Assembly (NCBI RefSeq): GCF_001375515.1
Contig: NZ_CTDX01000012.1
Location: 180,702 to 244,701, forward strand
Reading direction: 5' to 3'
Origin: Bacillus kwashiorkori
Lineage (GTDB): Bacteria; Bacillota; Bacilli; Bacillales; Caldibacillaceae
DNA length: 64,000 nt
Shown: in pieces, positions 54,881 to 63,412 of the stretch
Layout: each line of letters opens with the position of its first letter
Position numbering within the stretch: the first letter of the stretch is position 1
Position numbers and translations under genes: made by a program
The notes under the pieces: generated by a model
The model's input: only the letters and a program-made list of their open reading frames with translations
Database searches by the model: none
What the model was told of the DNA's origin: nothing

Positions 54881-56089
54881 TTGAAGAGTTTTTATAAAAA
54901 ATTGACATATGTACAAGTAAAGGATTTGCTAGCAATCTTTCAGTTTTTAATTGCATTACCATTTTCCGTTATTTTGAAATTGTATTTTCGATATAGAAAA
55001 GACGAATTGTGGTTAATTTGTGAGAAAGAGGAAGAGGCAAGAGATAATGGATATGTTTTCTTTAAATATATTAGAGAAAACCATCCAGATATAAAAGTAT
55101 TTTATGCTATCAATATGAAATCTGTTGATTATAAGAAATTATCTGCATATAGAAATATAATAAAATATGGAGGTTTAATCCATTGGATATATTATTTAGC
55201 TGCAAGTAAAAATATAAGTTCACATAAAGATGGGAAACCTAATGCTGCAGTATGTTACCTCTTAGAAGTCTATGGAATATTAAAAAACACAAGAATCTTC
55301 CTGCAACACGGTATTACATTGAATGATTCCGAATGGTTATATTATAAAAATACTAAAATGAGGTTATTTATATGTGGTGCCTATCCCGAATATTTATATG
55401 TTAAAGATAGGTTTGGTTATCCAAATGAAAATGTGCAATATTTAGGTTTTCCTCGATTTGATGAATTGCATGATCAACTTCCAAATAAAAAACAAATAGT
55501 ATTTATGCCAACGTGGAGAAATTGGCTTGGGTTAAAAACAAAAAATTCTTACACGTTTGATGACGTTAGTGATTTTAAAGAAACTGAATATTATCAAAGG
55601 TGTAATGAATTGATAAATAATGAGAAAATAATTAAATTTTTGGAAGAAAAAAATATAACAATGTACTTTTTTCCACATAGAAATATGCAAATATATATTG
55701 ATTATTTTCAATCTTCTAGTACTAATGTAATCATAGCCAATAGTGATGAATATGATATCCAGGAAATGTTGAAAAATTCGGCTCTAATGATTACGGATTA
55801 TTCCAGTGTATCTATTGACTTTGCATATATGAAGAAACCTGTAATATATTATCAATTTGATATTGAAAAATTTAGAAAGGGGCATTTGGGTGAAGGGTAT
55901 TTTGATTATAAAAGAGATGGTTTTGGCCCAGTCTGTACTAAAATAGATAGTATATATAATGAGATTATTAATTCATACGAAGAAAGCTTTCAAATGAATG
56001 AAGCATATAAAGAGAAGCATAAACACTTTTTTAAACTGTATGATAAATACAACTGTGCTCGGATTTTTGAAGCCATAAAGAGTATTTGA
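54881..56089 (+). CDS. CDP-glycerol glycerophosphotransferase-family protein
   Basis: The 402-residue protein has PF04464 motifs: LQHGITLNDSEW, FMPTWRNWLG, FFPHRNMQ and ITDYSSVSIDFAYMKKP. It probably adds a glycerol- or ribitol-phosphate to the EPS unit. The start is best placed at TTG 54881, with AAAGGGTG 7 nt upstream; the frame is open back to 54821 without a good site. An N-terminal hydrophobic segment is expected to contact the membrane. With those at 31386, 32766 and 36294 this is the fourth member of the family in the window. Confidence 0.85.
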   Translation: MKSFYKKLTYVQVKDLLAIFQFLIALPFSVILKLYFRYRKDELWLICEKEEEARDNGYVFFKYIRENHPDIKVFYAINMKSVDYKKLSAYRNIIKYGGLIHWIYYLAASKNISSHKDGKPNAAVCYLLEVYGILKNTRIFLQHGITLNDSEWLYYKNTKMRLFICGAYPEYLYVKDRFGYPNENVQYLGFPRFDELHDQLPNKKQIVFMPTWRNWLGLKTKNSYTFDDVSDFKETEYYQRCNELINNEKIIKFLEEKNITMYFFPHRNMQIYIDYFQSSSTNVIIANSDEYDIQEMLKNSALMITDYSSVSIDFAYMKKPVIYYQFDIEKFRKGHLGEGYFDYKRDGFGPVCTKIDSIYNEIINSYEESFQMNEAYKEKHKHFFKLYDKYNCARIFEAIKSI

Positions 56090-56102
56090 ATTGAGGGTTA
56101 CA

Positions 56103-57380
56103 ATGAAAAAAATTAATGTATGGTATTTCTTACTATCCTTTTACTTCTACTTTCCCTTTATATTGAAAGATATAAGGGAGATTAATTATATAATAATATA
56201 TCTAATTCCATTAATATATATTATTTTCAATGCTAAATTCGTTCTTAGTTTTTTTAGAACCTTAATGAAAAGCCATATAAAACTCTCTTTTATTTCATAT
56301 TTTATTGTTTTTTGTCTTTCTTTGATAGTACCAGCTTTATATGGGACTTATGATTTTTCCTATAATAATGTATTTTTAAGTATTATAAGAACATTGATTA
56401 AGACGTTATTTTTATTAATTGTTTTTATTAAAATTCATAAAAATAATGATTTTGTGTTATTTATTAAATATTTTATCTATTCCTGTAGTTTATATGTAGC
56501 TTTTTCTTTACTAATGATTATAATACCAGAATTTAAATCTTTCTGGGCAGGAATAATATATGACTCTGCACTGAATATTCAACTATCAATGCAAGATAAG
56601 TACATCACAAGGTATGGTTTGGTGGGGTTTTCAAACTTCAGAGAAACCTTTATGTGTTCACTTGCTGCAATCTTTAATGTATATATTATTGTTAAAAACA
56701 TAAATACTCATACTAAAAATGGAACAATGATTTGGACGCTTTTGATATTAGGGTTAGGAACTAGTTTTTACGGCAGAATTGGATTAGTTGTATATTTAAT
56801 AAGTGTTGGATTACTAATATTTTATTTGTTTTTCCACAAACCGCGTTATTTTCTATTAATAGTATTAAGTATTGCGATTTTATTAACTGTACTTATTTCT
56901 TTAAAGGAAAGAAATGAGATGGTAAACATATGGTTTAATTGGTCCTTTGATTTATTTTTAAATTATTTTGAAACAGGGAAGTTAGAAACGGGATCTAGTA
57001 ATACAGTTTTTGAAAAAATGATATTTATGCCAGATGCAATGACATTTTTGTTTGGAGATGGATATTATTCAAATCCTAATGGTAGTGGTTACTATATGTC
57101 TACAGATGTAGGGTTTATGCGACCGTTGTTATTTTATGGATTTATACCAACAATGATTGCTTATGGGATAACTTACTTTTTATTATTCTCTATTCTCAAA
57201 GTATCTCTAAAAAGAATAGATGTTGCTGGTATAATACTATCATTATTATTGTTTATCCAAATTGTGTTATTTGAAATAAAGGGAGAAATGTTTTATATAA
57301 TGTTTCCGTTACTTCTGCCATTTGCATACATGTATTTTTTGGAGAATACATCTGATTATGCAAAGTCAAATAAAACATAG
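56103..57380 (+). CDS. Wzy-like polysaccharide polymerase (multi-span membrane protein)
   Basis: The 425-residue protein is very hydrophobic, with about ten to twelve membrane segments and a longer extracytoplasmic loop (about 280-350) containing ETGKLETGSSN and FGDGYYSNPNGSG. That layout and its place among glycosyltransferases, a flippase and a chain-length regulator suit an O-antigen/EPS polymerase, a family poorly conserved in sequence. ATG 56103 has GAGGG 5 nt upstream; TTG 56091 is an alternative start. Confidence 0.78.
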   Translation: MKKINVWYFLLSFYFYFPFILKDIREINYIIIYLIPLIYIIFNAKFVLSFFRTLMKSHIKLSFISYFIVFCLSLIVPALYGTYDFSYNNVFLSIIRTLIKTLFLLIVFIKIHKNNDFVLFIKYFIYSCSLYVAFSLLMIIIPEFKSFWAGIIYDSALNIQLSMQDKYITRYGLVGFSNFRETFMCSLAAIFNVYIIVKNINTHTKNGTMIWTLLILGLGTSFYGRIGLVVYLISVGLLIFYLFFHKPRYFLLIVLSIAILLTVLISLKERNEMVNIWFNWSFDLFLNYFETGKLETGSSNTVFEKMIFMPDAMTFLFGDGYYSNPNGSGYYMSTDVGFMRPLLFYGFIPTMIAYGITYFLLFSILKVSLKRIDVAGIILSLLLFIQIVLFEIKGEMFYIMFPLLLPFAYMYFLENTSDYAKSNKT

Positions 57381-57454
57381 CTTAATATCTTTCCTACAAT
57401 GACTAAGGTCTTCGAAAAGGTAGTTTAAAGATAAAAAATTAAGGAGTAATTAAT

Positions 57455-58414
57455 GTGAATGAGTTAGTATCAGTTATTATGAGTACTTATAATGAAGAGA
57501 CAGATATGGTTGAAAAGAGTATTGAGTCAATTTTGAATCAATCGTATATTAACATAGAGTTTATAATTATACTTGATAACCCAGAAAATTTAAGGTTAAA
57601 GAAGTTGTTATATCAATACGAAAGTTACGATCAACGAGTAAAAGTATTTGTAAATGATAAAAACCTTGGCCTCGTTAAAAGTTTAAATGTTGCATTAAAA
57701 CAATGTAGCGGCAGGTATATCGCTAGAATGGATGCTGATGACATATCTATTAGTGAGAGACTCATGACTCAAAAGGAGTATTTGGAAAATAACAAATTGG
57801 ATTTTGTTTTTTCTAGTATGATTTTGATTGATGAGAATGGTAATAAGTTATATGAAACAAATAAAGATGAATTATCATATACTGATGTAAAAAAAGTATT
57901 AGAGAAAGGCAATATTTCAACACATCCTACTTGGTTTTTAAAAAGGGAAGTTTATGAAGAATTAGACGGTTATAGAGAAGTTTTATACTGCGAAGATTAT
58001 GACTTTACACTTAGATGCCTGCTTAAGGGGTTTAAAATTGGTAAGGTTAACCAAAGCCTTTTGATGTACAGAATTAGGTCAAATAGTATTTCGCGAAGTA
58101 ATAGTTTTGAGCAGTACCGAAATTCTATCGGGATTTTGAAATTATACAAGGAAAATAGTTTGGATGATATGAATTTGGTTTTTGACATAGTAAAAAAATC
58201 ACAATCAAAAGCCGAATTGAAAGTGAAAGAAAGATTTATGATTGCGGATAAAAAGTTCAGAAAAGGTATTGAGAATATTAGGAATAAACAAATAATAAAC
58301 GGATTAGTTAATATATTTTACTCCTTTTTTATTAGTAAATACTACACTCAAAAAAATATTAAAATTATTCTTTACAAAATTAGAAAATATACTAATTTCT
58401 CTATTATAAAATAG
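57455..58414 (+). CDS. GT2-family glycosyltransferase
   Basis: The 319-residue protein has a GT-A domain: VSVIMSTYNEETDMVEKSI, IIILDNPEN, DXD in RMDADDISI, and THPTWFLKREVYEELDGYRE with an ED motif in YCEDYDFTLRCL. It adds one sugar to the EPS repeat. The start is GTG 57455 with AAGGAG 8 nt upstream. The C-terminal 60 residues are basic and may bind the membrane. Confidence 0.9.
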   Translation: MNELVSVIMSTYNEETDMVEKSIESILNQSYINIEFIIILDNPENLRLKKLLYQYESYDQRVKVFVNDKNLGLVKSLNVALKQCSGRYIARMDADDISISERLMTQKEYLENNKLDFVFSSMILIDENGNKLYETNKDELSYTDVKKVLEKGNISTHPTWFLKREVYEELDGYREVLYCEDYDFTLRCLLKGFKIGKVNQSLLMYRIRSNSISRSNSFEQYRNSIGILKLYKENSLDDMNLVFDIVKKSQSKAELKVKERFMIADKKFRKGIENIRNKQIINGLVNIFYSFFISKYYTQKNIKIILYKIRKYTNFSIIK

Positions 58415-58531
58415 TTGCGAGAGGAAATGTAGTATCTAGAGGGAAAAAGCTGGTTGCTGATTAACGGTGGTTTATTTAAAGTTGTATCAAAGCAAATTCT
58501 CTAAATTAATGAGTATTTATTGGAGGTTAAC

Positions 58532-59578
58532 ATGGAAAAGGTTCTTTTGATTAGTTGTGCAGGGTATGATAATTTTGGTGACGAAGCAATGTTTAAAGAG
58601 ATATATAAGGATCTTAAATCTAGGGGGAAATCTATTACTGTCGCATACTATAGTTTTGACTTAAAAAAGACTAAGGAAAGACATCCTAATGTAAACTTTA
58701 TAAAACTGAAAGATTTACCAAGAAGACTTGGGTCCATTAGAAAACCATTTATGGATATCACTAGCCAAATTTATGCTGCTCAATATGATGCTTTGTATAT
58801 TACAGGGGCTGGAAATCTAACTTCTTTATATACAAAACATATAGAGAATATTTACTTTTTGGTTAGTGCATTTAAAAAGAAAAATAAGTATATTGAATTT
58901 AGGCCTCAAAGTGTTGGGCCATTCTTTGGAAGTAAGAAATCCATAGATGAATCCTATGTAAAAGAGATAGTAAAAATTGCCGATAAATTTTATGTAAGAG
59001 ATTATATATCTTATGAATATATTAAAGAGACATCTGAGAATGTTAAACTATCAAATGATGAAGCTTGGGATCTTGAAATAATAAAGCCCAAAGAATTTAA
59101 TCCTTCTATTTTAGAAAATAAAAAGTTAGTTGGGGTATCAATTAGGCCATTTAGAACGGAAAAGGAATATTTAATAAAATGGTTTAAAGCGCTAGTGGAT
59201 GAACTTAATTCAAAAGGCTATACTCCATTTTTTATCCCCATATGTTACAATGAGCAAAGCCCAGAGTATCAAGATAACTATTTTCTGAAAACCATAATAG
59301 GGGAAAAAGGGATATTCCTAGAAGATCTAATAGATATAAATAGTCTCGAACCAGAAAATATAAAGTATTTTGTTAATATGTGCCAAAAGTGTATTGGTCT
59401 AAGTTATCATTTTAATGTTTTTTCCTTATCACTTGGTAAAAGAGTCATTTCGCTTTATTATGAAGATTACTATAAAGTAAAAAACTTAGGCTTACAAAAG
59501 GCTTTCGGTAATACAGAAAATGTAGTAAACCCTCTAAAAGTGAAGGTAAAGGAAGTTATAGATTTGCTAGAAAAGTAG
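58532..59578 (+). CDS. Polysaccharide pyruvyl transferase family protein
   Basis: The 348-residue protein has the PS_pyruv_trans pattern: ISCAGYDNFGDEAMFKEI at the N-terminus, ITGAGNLTSLYTKH, EFRPQSVGPFFG, FYVRDYISYEYI, VSIRPF, and YHFNVFSLSLGKRVISL near the end. It would transfer pyruvate from phosphoenolpyruvate to a hexose of the EPS, adding negative charge. GGAGG precedes ATG 58532; the gap of 117 nt after the GT2 gene holds no gene. Confidence 0.88.
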   Translation: MEKVLLISCAGYDNFGDEAMFKEIYKDLKSRGKSITVAYYSFDLKKTKERHPNVNFIKLKDLPRRLGSIRKPFMDITSQIYAAQYDALYITGAGNLTSLYTKHIENIYFLVSAFKKKNKYIEFRPQSVGPFFGSKKSIDESYVKEIVKIADKFYVRDYISYEYIKETSENVKLSNDEAWDLEIIKPKEFNPSILENKKLVGVSIRPFRTEKEYLIKWFKALVDELNSKGYTPFFIPICYNEQSPEYQDNYFLKTIIGEKGIFLEDLIDINSLEPENIKYFVNMCQKCIGLSYHFNVFSLSLGKRVISLYYEDYYKVKNLGLQKAFGNTENVVNPLKVKVKEVIDLLEK

Positions 59579-59692
59579 TTATGTGTGCATATAAACCCGA
59601 TTTTTCTAATTAAAAAAATCTGTCTATGTCTACCCATATTTGTGCTTAACTACATTAAATAAGAATGGTGAAATTTTAGTAAGGTTGATGAA

Positions 59693-61111
59693 TTGGAAAT
59701 GAATATCTATAAGAATTTAGTTAACAATTCACTTGTTTTTGCTTTAGGGAACTTAGGAACTAAGTTAATTGTTTTTTTTCTGGTACCACTTTACACGTAT
59801 TATTTAACAACAAGTGAATTTGGAATGGTAGATTTATTAACGACTACCGTAAGTCTGTTGATGCCTATTTTTACGTTAAGTATATTTGATTCGGTATTAA
59901 GATTTGTAATGGATAAAAGTTACGATAGACAAATTGTATTAATTAACGCTCTAATTATAATATTTATCGGATTTATTTTATTACTTTTGCTTTCCCCTGT
60001 TTTAATAAAGTATTTACCATTTAGTGATTATATCCTTTATTTTTATATATTATTATTGGTTCAATCCATTTTTACTACTTTGTCACAATATATAAGAGCA
60101 AAAGGTATGGTTAAACTTTTTGCATCTAGTGGGATAATTAATGCGTTTATTCTTTTAATTTCTAATATATTTCTCCTTGTTTTATTCAACAAAGGGATTT
60201 TAGGTTATTTAATGTCCCTCATTATCGCTAATGTAATTAGTATCTTATTTGTTGTTATTTTTGGGAAGGTTAAAAAGGATATTAACCTAAAGAAAATAAA
60301 CTTTAAGTTGATGAAAGAGATGTTACAATATAGTATTCCCTTAATGCCTAATGCACTTATGTGGTGGATTATGAGCTTTTCAGACAGGTATATCCTTACT
60401 TTTCTTATAGGATTAAGCGCAAATGGACTCTATGCTGTTGCTAGTAAAATACCGAGCATTTTAAATATAGTAAACTCTATTTTTTTTCAAGCTTGGCAGA
60501 TGTCAGCTATAGAAGAGGCTAAATCAGAGGATAAATCTAAATTCTATTCAAATGTTTTTAATGTGTTTTCTTTAACAATGCTAGTATTTACTTCTCTACT
60601 ACTTATACATTTAAAATTTATTATGGGATTTTTAGTAGCTGATACTTATTTTGCTTCATGGAAGTATGTTCCGTTTCTTTTACTCGGGGTTGTATTTTCT
60701 AGCTTTTCAGGCTTTTTAGGTACAAATTATATTGCCGCAAAAAAAACATCAGGAGTTTTTAAAACATCTTTTATAGGCGCTATTATAAATATTGCTGCAA
60801 ATATTATGTTAATTCCTATAATAGGTATAAACGGTGCTGCTATTGGAACTATGATTAGTTTTGCAGTTATTTGGATTTTAAGAATTATAGACACAAAGCA
60901 GTTTGTGAGTATAAAGATGAATGTAAGAAAGTTATTGCTAGCGCTAATTATAATTTTTATTCAAATAGGAGTATTGTACCAAAGTTTTAAGTTTGAATAC
61001 TTGATTCAAATAAGTTTATTTTTAATTCTCATTTTAGTAAATTATAATGAATTTAGAATCGTATTAAAGAAAATGATTGGAATAATTCGTAATAAAAATA
61101 AAGTGATATGA
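59693..61111 (+). CDS. Wzx-type polysaccharide flippase
   Basis: The 472-residue protein has about twelve to fourteen membrane helices and the MATE/Wzx-like opening NSLVFALGNLGTKLIVFFLV, with PLYTYYLTTSEFG soon after. It flips the lipid-linked EPS unit across the membrane. The start is TTG 59693 (AAGG 8 nt upstream) or ATG 59699. Its stop overlaps a small frame (ATGA) at 61108. Confidence 0.92.
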   Translation: MEMNIYKNLVNNSLVFALGNLGTKLIVFFLVPLYTYYLTTSEFGMVDLLTTTVSLLMPIFTLSIFDSVLRFVMDKSYDRQIVLINALIIIFIGFILLLLLSPVLIKYLPFSDYILYFYILLLVQSIFTTLSQYIRAKGMVKLFASSGIINAFILLISNIFLLVLFNKGILGYLMSLIIANVISILFVVIFGKVKKDINLKKINFKLMKEMLQYSIPLMPNALMWWIMSFSDRYILTFLIGLSANGLYAVASKIPSILNIVNSIFFQAWQMSAIEEAKSEDKSKFYSNVFNVFSLTMLVFTSLLLIHLKFIMGFLVADTYFASWKYVPFLLLGVVFSSFSGFLGTNYIAAKKTSGVFKTSFIGAIINIAANIMLIPIIGINGAAIGTMISFAVIWILRIIDTKQFVSIKMNVRKLLLALIIIFIQIGVLYQSFKFEYLIQISLFLILILVNYNEFRIVLKKMIGIIRNKNKVI

Positions 61112-61227
61112 CATTTAATAATTTTATTAAAACTTCGATTACGGGGCCAGGGCCAGAACTTGGTACAAAGAAGTATTCCATAAAACAAAAATGGAACTCT
61201 GATCTATTCCATTTAAATTGGTGGTAA
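61108..61227 (+). CDS. Short 39-residue frame, possible remnant of a truncated gene
   Basis: ATG 61108 overlaps the flippase stop in the ATGA manner usual for coupled genes. The 39 codons (including SITGPGPELGTKKYSIKQKW) look protein-like but are too short for a glycosyltransferase. I do not recognise it. It may be the 5-prime stub of a gene lost when the galE-bearing segment recombined here. Ribosome binding signals are weak. Confidence 0.35.
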   Translation: MTFNNFIKTSITGPGPELGTKKYSIKQKWNSDLFHLNWW

Positions 61228-61290
61228 CCTATGACTGTGTCTTTTGGTCTACTGTGAAATATAAATAAAATGAAATGATGTGAAAACTCT

Positions 61291-62286
61291 ATGAACATAC
61301 TAGTAACCGGTGGTGCCGGATATATAGGCTCTCACACTTGTGTAGCTTTGCTAGAAGCGGGGCATACAGTCATAATTGCTGATAATCTTTCTAATAGTAA
61401 GAGTGAGACCGTTATGAAAATTATGGATATAGTTGATAGAGAAGTTAATTTTTACGAAATTGATGTAACAGATGCAGAAGCCGTTGATATTATTTTCAGA
61501 AATTATAAGATTGATGGTGTGATTCATTTTGCAGGCCTTAAGGCAGTAGGTGAATCTACAGAGAAACCACTAGAATATTATTACAACAACATTGTAAGTA
61601 CAATGGTTCTAACAAAAGCTTGTCAGAAATATGGTGTCAATCGGTTTGTTTTTAGTTCATCAGCAACAGTATATGGAGATAATAAAGTGCCTTTTGTAGA
61701 AACAATGGATCTCTTACCAACGACTAATCCTTACGGTGAAACGAAAGCCATGAGTGAGCGGATTCTTACTGATATAGCAAATGCAAATCCTGCTTTTTCA
61801 GTTTCAATTCTTCGATATTTCAATCCAGTTGGTGCCCATGAGAGCGGACAAATAGGTGAGGCACCGAACGGAATTCCAAATAATCTCATGCCTTATGTAA
61901 CTCAAGTGGCAAAAGGCAAACTAGAGAAATTAAGAGTTTTCGGAAATGACTATCCCACAGTCGATGGCACAGGAGTACGTGATTATATTCATGTAGTGGA
62001 TCTTGCTGAGGGTCATGTTGCTGCATTGGAAAACCTAACTGAAGGTGTTCATGTATATAACTTGGGAACCGGAAAAGGTACTAGTGTACTAGAATTAGTT
62101 AATGCTTTTGAAGAAGCTAATGATATTGAAGTTCCTTATGAAATCGTTGATCGGAGACCTGGGGATATTGCTTCATGCTATGCAGATGCATCAAAAGCAG
62201 AGCGGGAACTAGGCTGGACAGCAAAACGTGATATTATTGCAATGTGCCGGGATGCATGGCGCTTTGAGAAGAATTATAAAGAATAA
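61291..62286 (+). CDS. galE: UDP-glucose 4-epimerase GalE
   Basis: The 331-residue extended SDR has the NAD loop VTGGAGYIGSHTCVAL, HFAGLKAVGES, SSSATVYGD, the catalytic Tyr/Lys in NPYGETKAM, LRYFNPVGAHESG and DGTGVRDYIHVVDLAEGH. It interconverts UDP-glucose and UDP-galactose, using the product of the locus gtaB. Its codon use looks closer to the chromosome than that of the preceding genes. The upstream ribosome binding site is weak (GATGTGA). A hairpin follows at 62294. Confidence 0.96.
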   Translation: MNILVTGGAGYIGSHTCVALLEAGHTVIIADNLSNSKSETVMKIMDIVDREVNFYEIDVTDAEAVDIIFRNYKIDGVIHFAGLKAVGESTEKPLEYYYNNIVSTMVLTKACQKYGVNRFVFSSSATVYGDNKVPFVETMDLLPTTNPYGETKAMSERILTDIANANPAFSVSILRYFNPVGAHESGQIGEAPNGIPNNLMPYVTQVAKGKLEKLRVFGNDYPTVDGTGVRDYIHVVDLAEGHVAALENLTEGVHVYNLGTGKGTSVLELVNAFEEANDIEVPYEIVDRRPGDIASCYADASKAERELGWTAKRDIIAMCRDAWRFEKNYKE

Positions 62287-62293
62287 TGTGATT

Positions 62294-62331
62294 TAATTAC
62301 CCGCTGTGACTAAAGGCTCGGCGGGTAATTA
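62294..62331 (+). terminator. Hairpin after galE
   Basis: TAATTACCCGC (62294-62304) is perfectly inverted at 62321-62331. No clear T-run follows, but the position and the 11-bp stem suggest the end of the EPS transcript. Confidence 0.65.
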
Positions 62332-62692
62332 TGTGTTACCTTTAAATGAATAAACGCACTAAAGTAAAGATATTGTGAAGGGCTATGCTTTCCCTCGAAC
62401 TTATCTTATTATTTAATCATCCCAGTAACTACGCAACAATCTCTCTCACAGCACTTATGTGATCGTACTCCTATTTCCAGATGAATACCTATTCGGTCTT
62501 CAATCTCATCAATTTTTCGTAATCATTACATCTCCTAACCTGGGATAAATTTGTTATTATTCATTTACACGCTTCTCCTCTTTTAACTTGTTTCTTTGTC
62601 AATACAAGTATAAATGAAATTGGAGATAGCGTGTTTTTATGCTTATAGAGCCGAAATTGTAAAAGATCATTCGCATTGGTGGAAATTGCAAA
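62332..62692 (-). other. Intergenic region before the IS element, with a Cys-rich frame fragment on the minus strand
   Basis: No intact gene is seen. On the minus strand, roughly 62520 down to 62415, a stop-free stretch reads as protein-like (IDEIEDRIGIHLEIG then SHKCCERDCCVVTG) but has no start codon or ribosome binding site of its own. Stops separate it from a short ATG frame (GAGGAG upstream) near 62565. It may be the remnant of a small Cys-rich protein. Confidence 0.25.
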
Positions 62693-62776
62693 GTAAGCCC
62701 CCATTCAAACAACGCATATAATTGAGCAGCACCTCTTGATAAAATTTAGATATCGATTAAAGGAGGTGCTTTTCAT

Positions 62777-62971
62777 ATGCCTGAACAAAAACTTACTATC
62801 ATCCCCGTTACATTGCATCCCGAAACCGAAAAAGTTACATCTTCAATACCAACAAAAACTTTTTTCAATTCAACTTGTACGATCAAATCGGGCAACGTTG
62901 AAATTTTCCTCTCTAACGGCGTTGATGAGCACATCATCCAAACCGTAATGAGGGAGATGAAAAATCTATGA
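62777..62971 (+). CDS. tnpA: IS66 accessory protein TnpA (small form)
   Basis: The 64-residue product starts at ATG 62777 after AAAGGAGGTG and ends in the ATGA overlap with tnpB. Its C-terminus (NVEIFLSNGVDEHIIQTVM) matches the accessory-protein type found in Firmicute IS66 elements. The call rests mainly on position and overlap; the protein is shorter than proteobacterial TnpA. Confidence 0.75.
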   Translation: MPEQKLTIIPVTLHPETEKVTSSIPTKTFFNSTCTIKSGNVEIFLSNGVDEHIIQTVMREMKNL

Positions 62972-63321
62972 GGCACGATTATACGAGTGTCAAAAACATC
63001 TACATTATCTGTGGTAAAACAGATATGAGAAAAGGAATCGATGGGTTAGCTACTCTCATTCAAGATTCCTTCGAACTTGATCCATACGGAGATTCGATTT
63101 TCTTATTTTCCGGATGGAGCAAAGATCGCTATAAGTGTTTATATTTTGACGGAGATGGCTTCGCCATGCTTTATAAGCGTTTAGATAAAGGAAAGCTCCA
63201 ATGGCCAAAAAACGAAAACGAAGTGCAAAACTTAACGCAGCAAGAGCTTCGCTGGCTTCTTGAAGGGTTATCAATTCAACAGCCAAAAGCTATTCAGCAA
63301 TCATCAAAAGGAATCTTTTGA
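62968..63321 (+). CDS. tnpB: IS66 accessory protein TnpB (Orf2)
   Basis: The 117-residue protein has the TnpB signature: IYIICGKTDMRKGIDGLA, DSIFLFSGWSKDRYKCLYFD, GFAMLYKRLDKGKLQWP and QELRWLLEGL. TnpB is needed for transposition of IS66 elements along with TnpC. It overlaps tnpA by 4 nt, so translation is coupled. Confidence 0.95.
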   Translation: MRHDYTSVKNIYIICGKTDMRKGIDGLATLIQDSFELDPYGDSIFLFSGWSKDRYKCLYFDGDGFAMLYKRLDKGKLQWPKNENEVQNLTQQELRWLLEGLSIQQPKAIQQSSKGIF

Positions 63322-63412
63322 TTTCTATTAAAATTTAACTTTTACTATTTTCCCACTGATGTTCGAATGATATACTTGAACTATCTTATTTGAACGAAAA
63401 GTGGTGAATCTA

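Noticed and set aside
62773..62976. Minus-strand frame over IS66 tnpA
   Set aside because: Antisense shadow of the transposon gene, which has a strong AAAGGAGGTG site and the ATGA overlap with tnpB.
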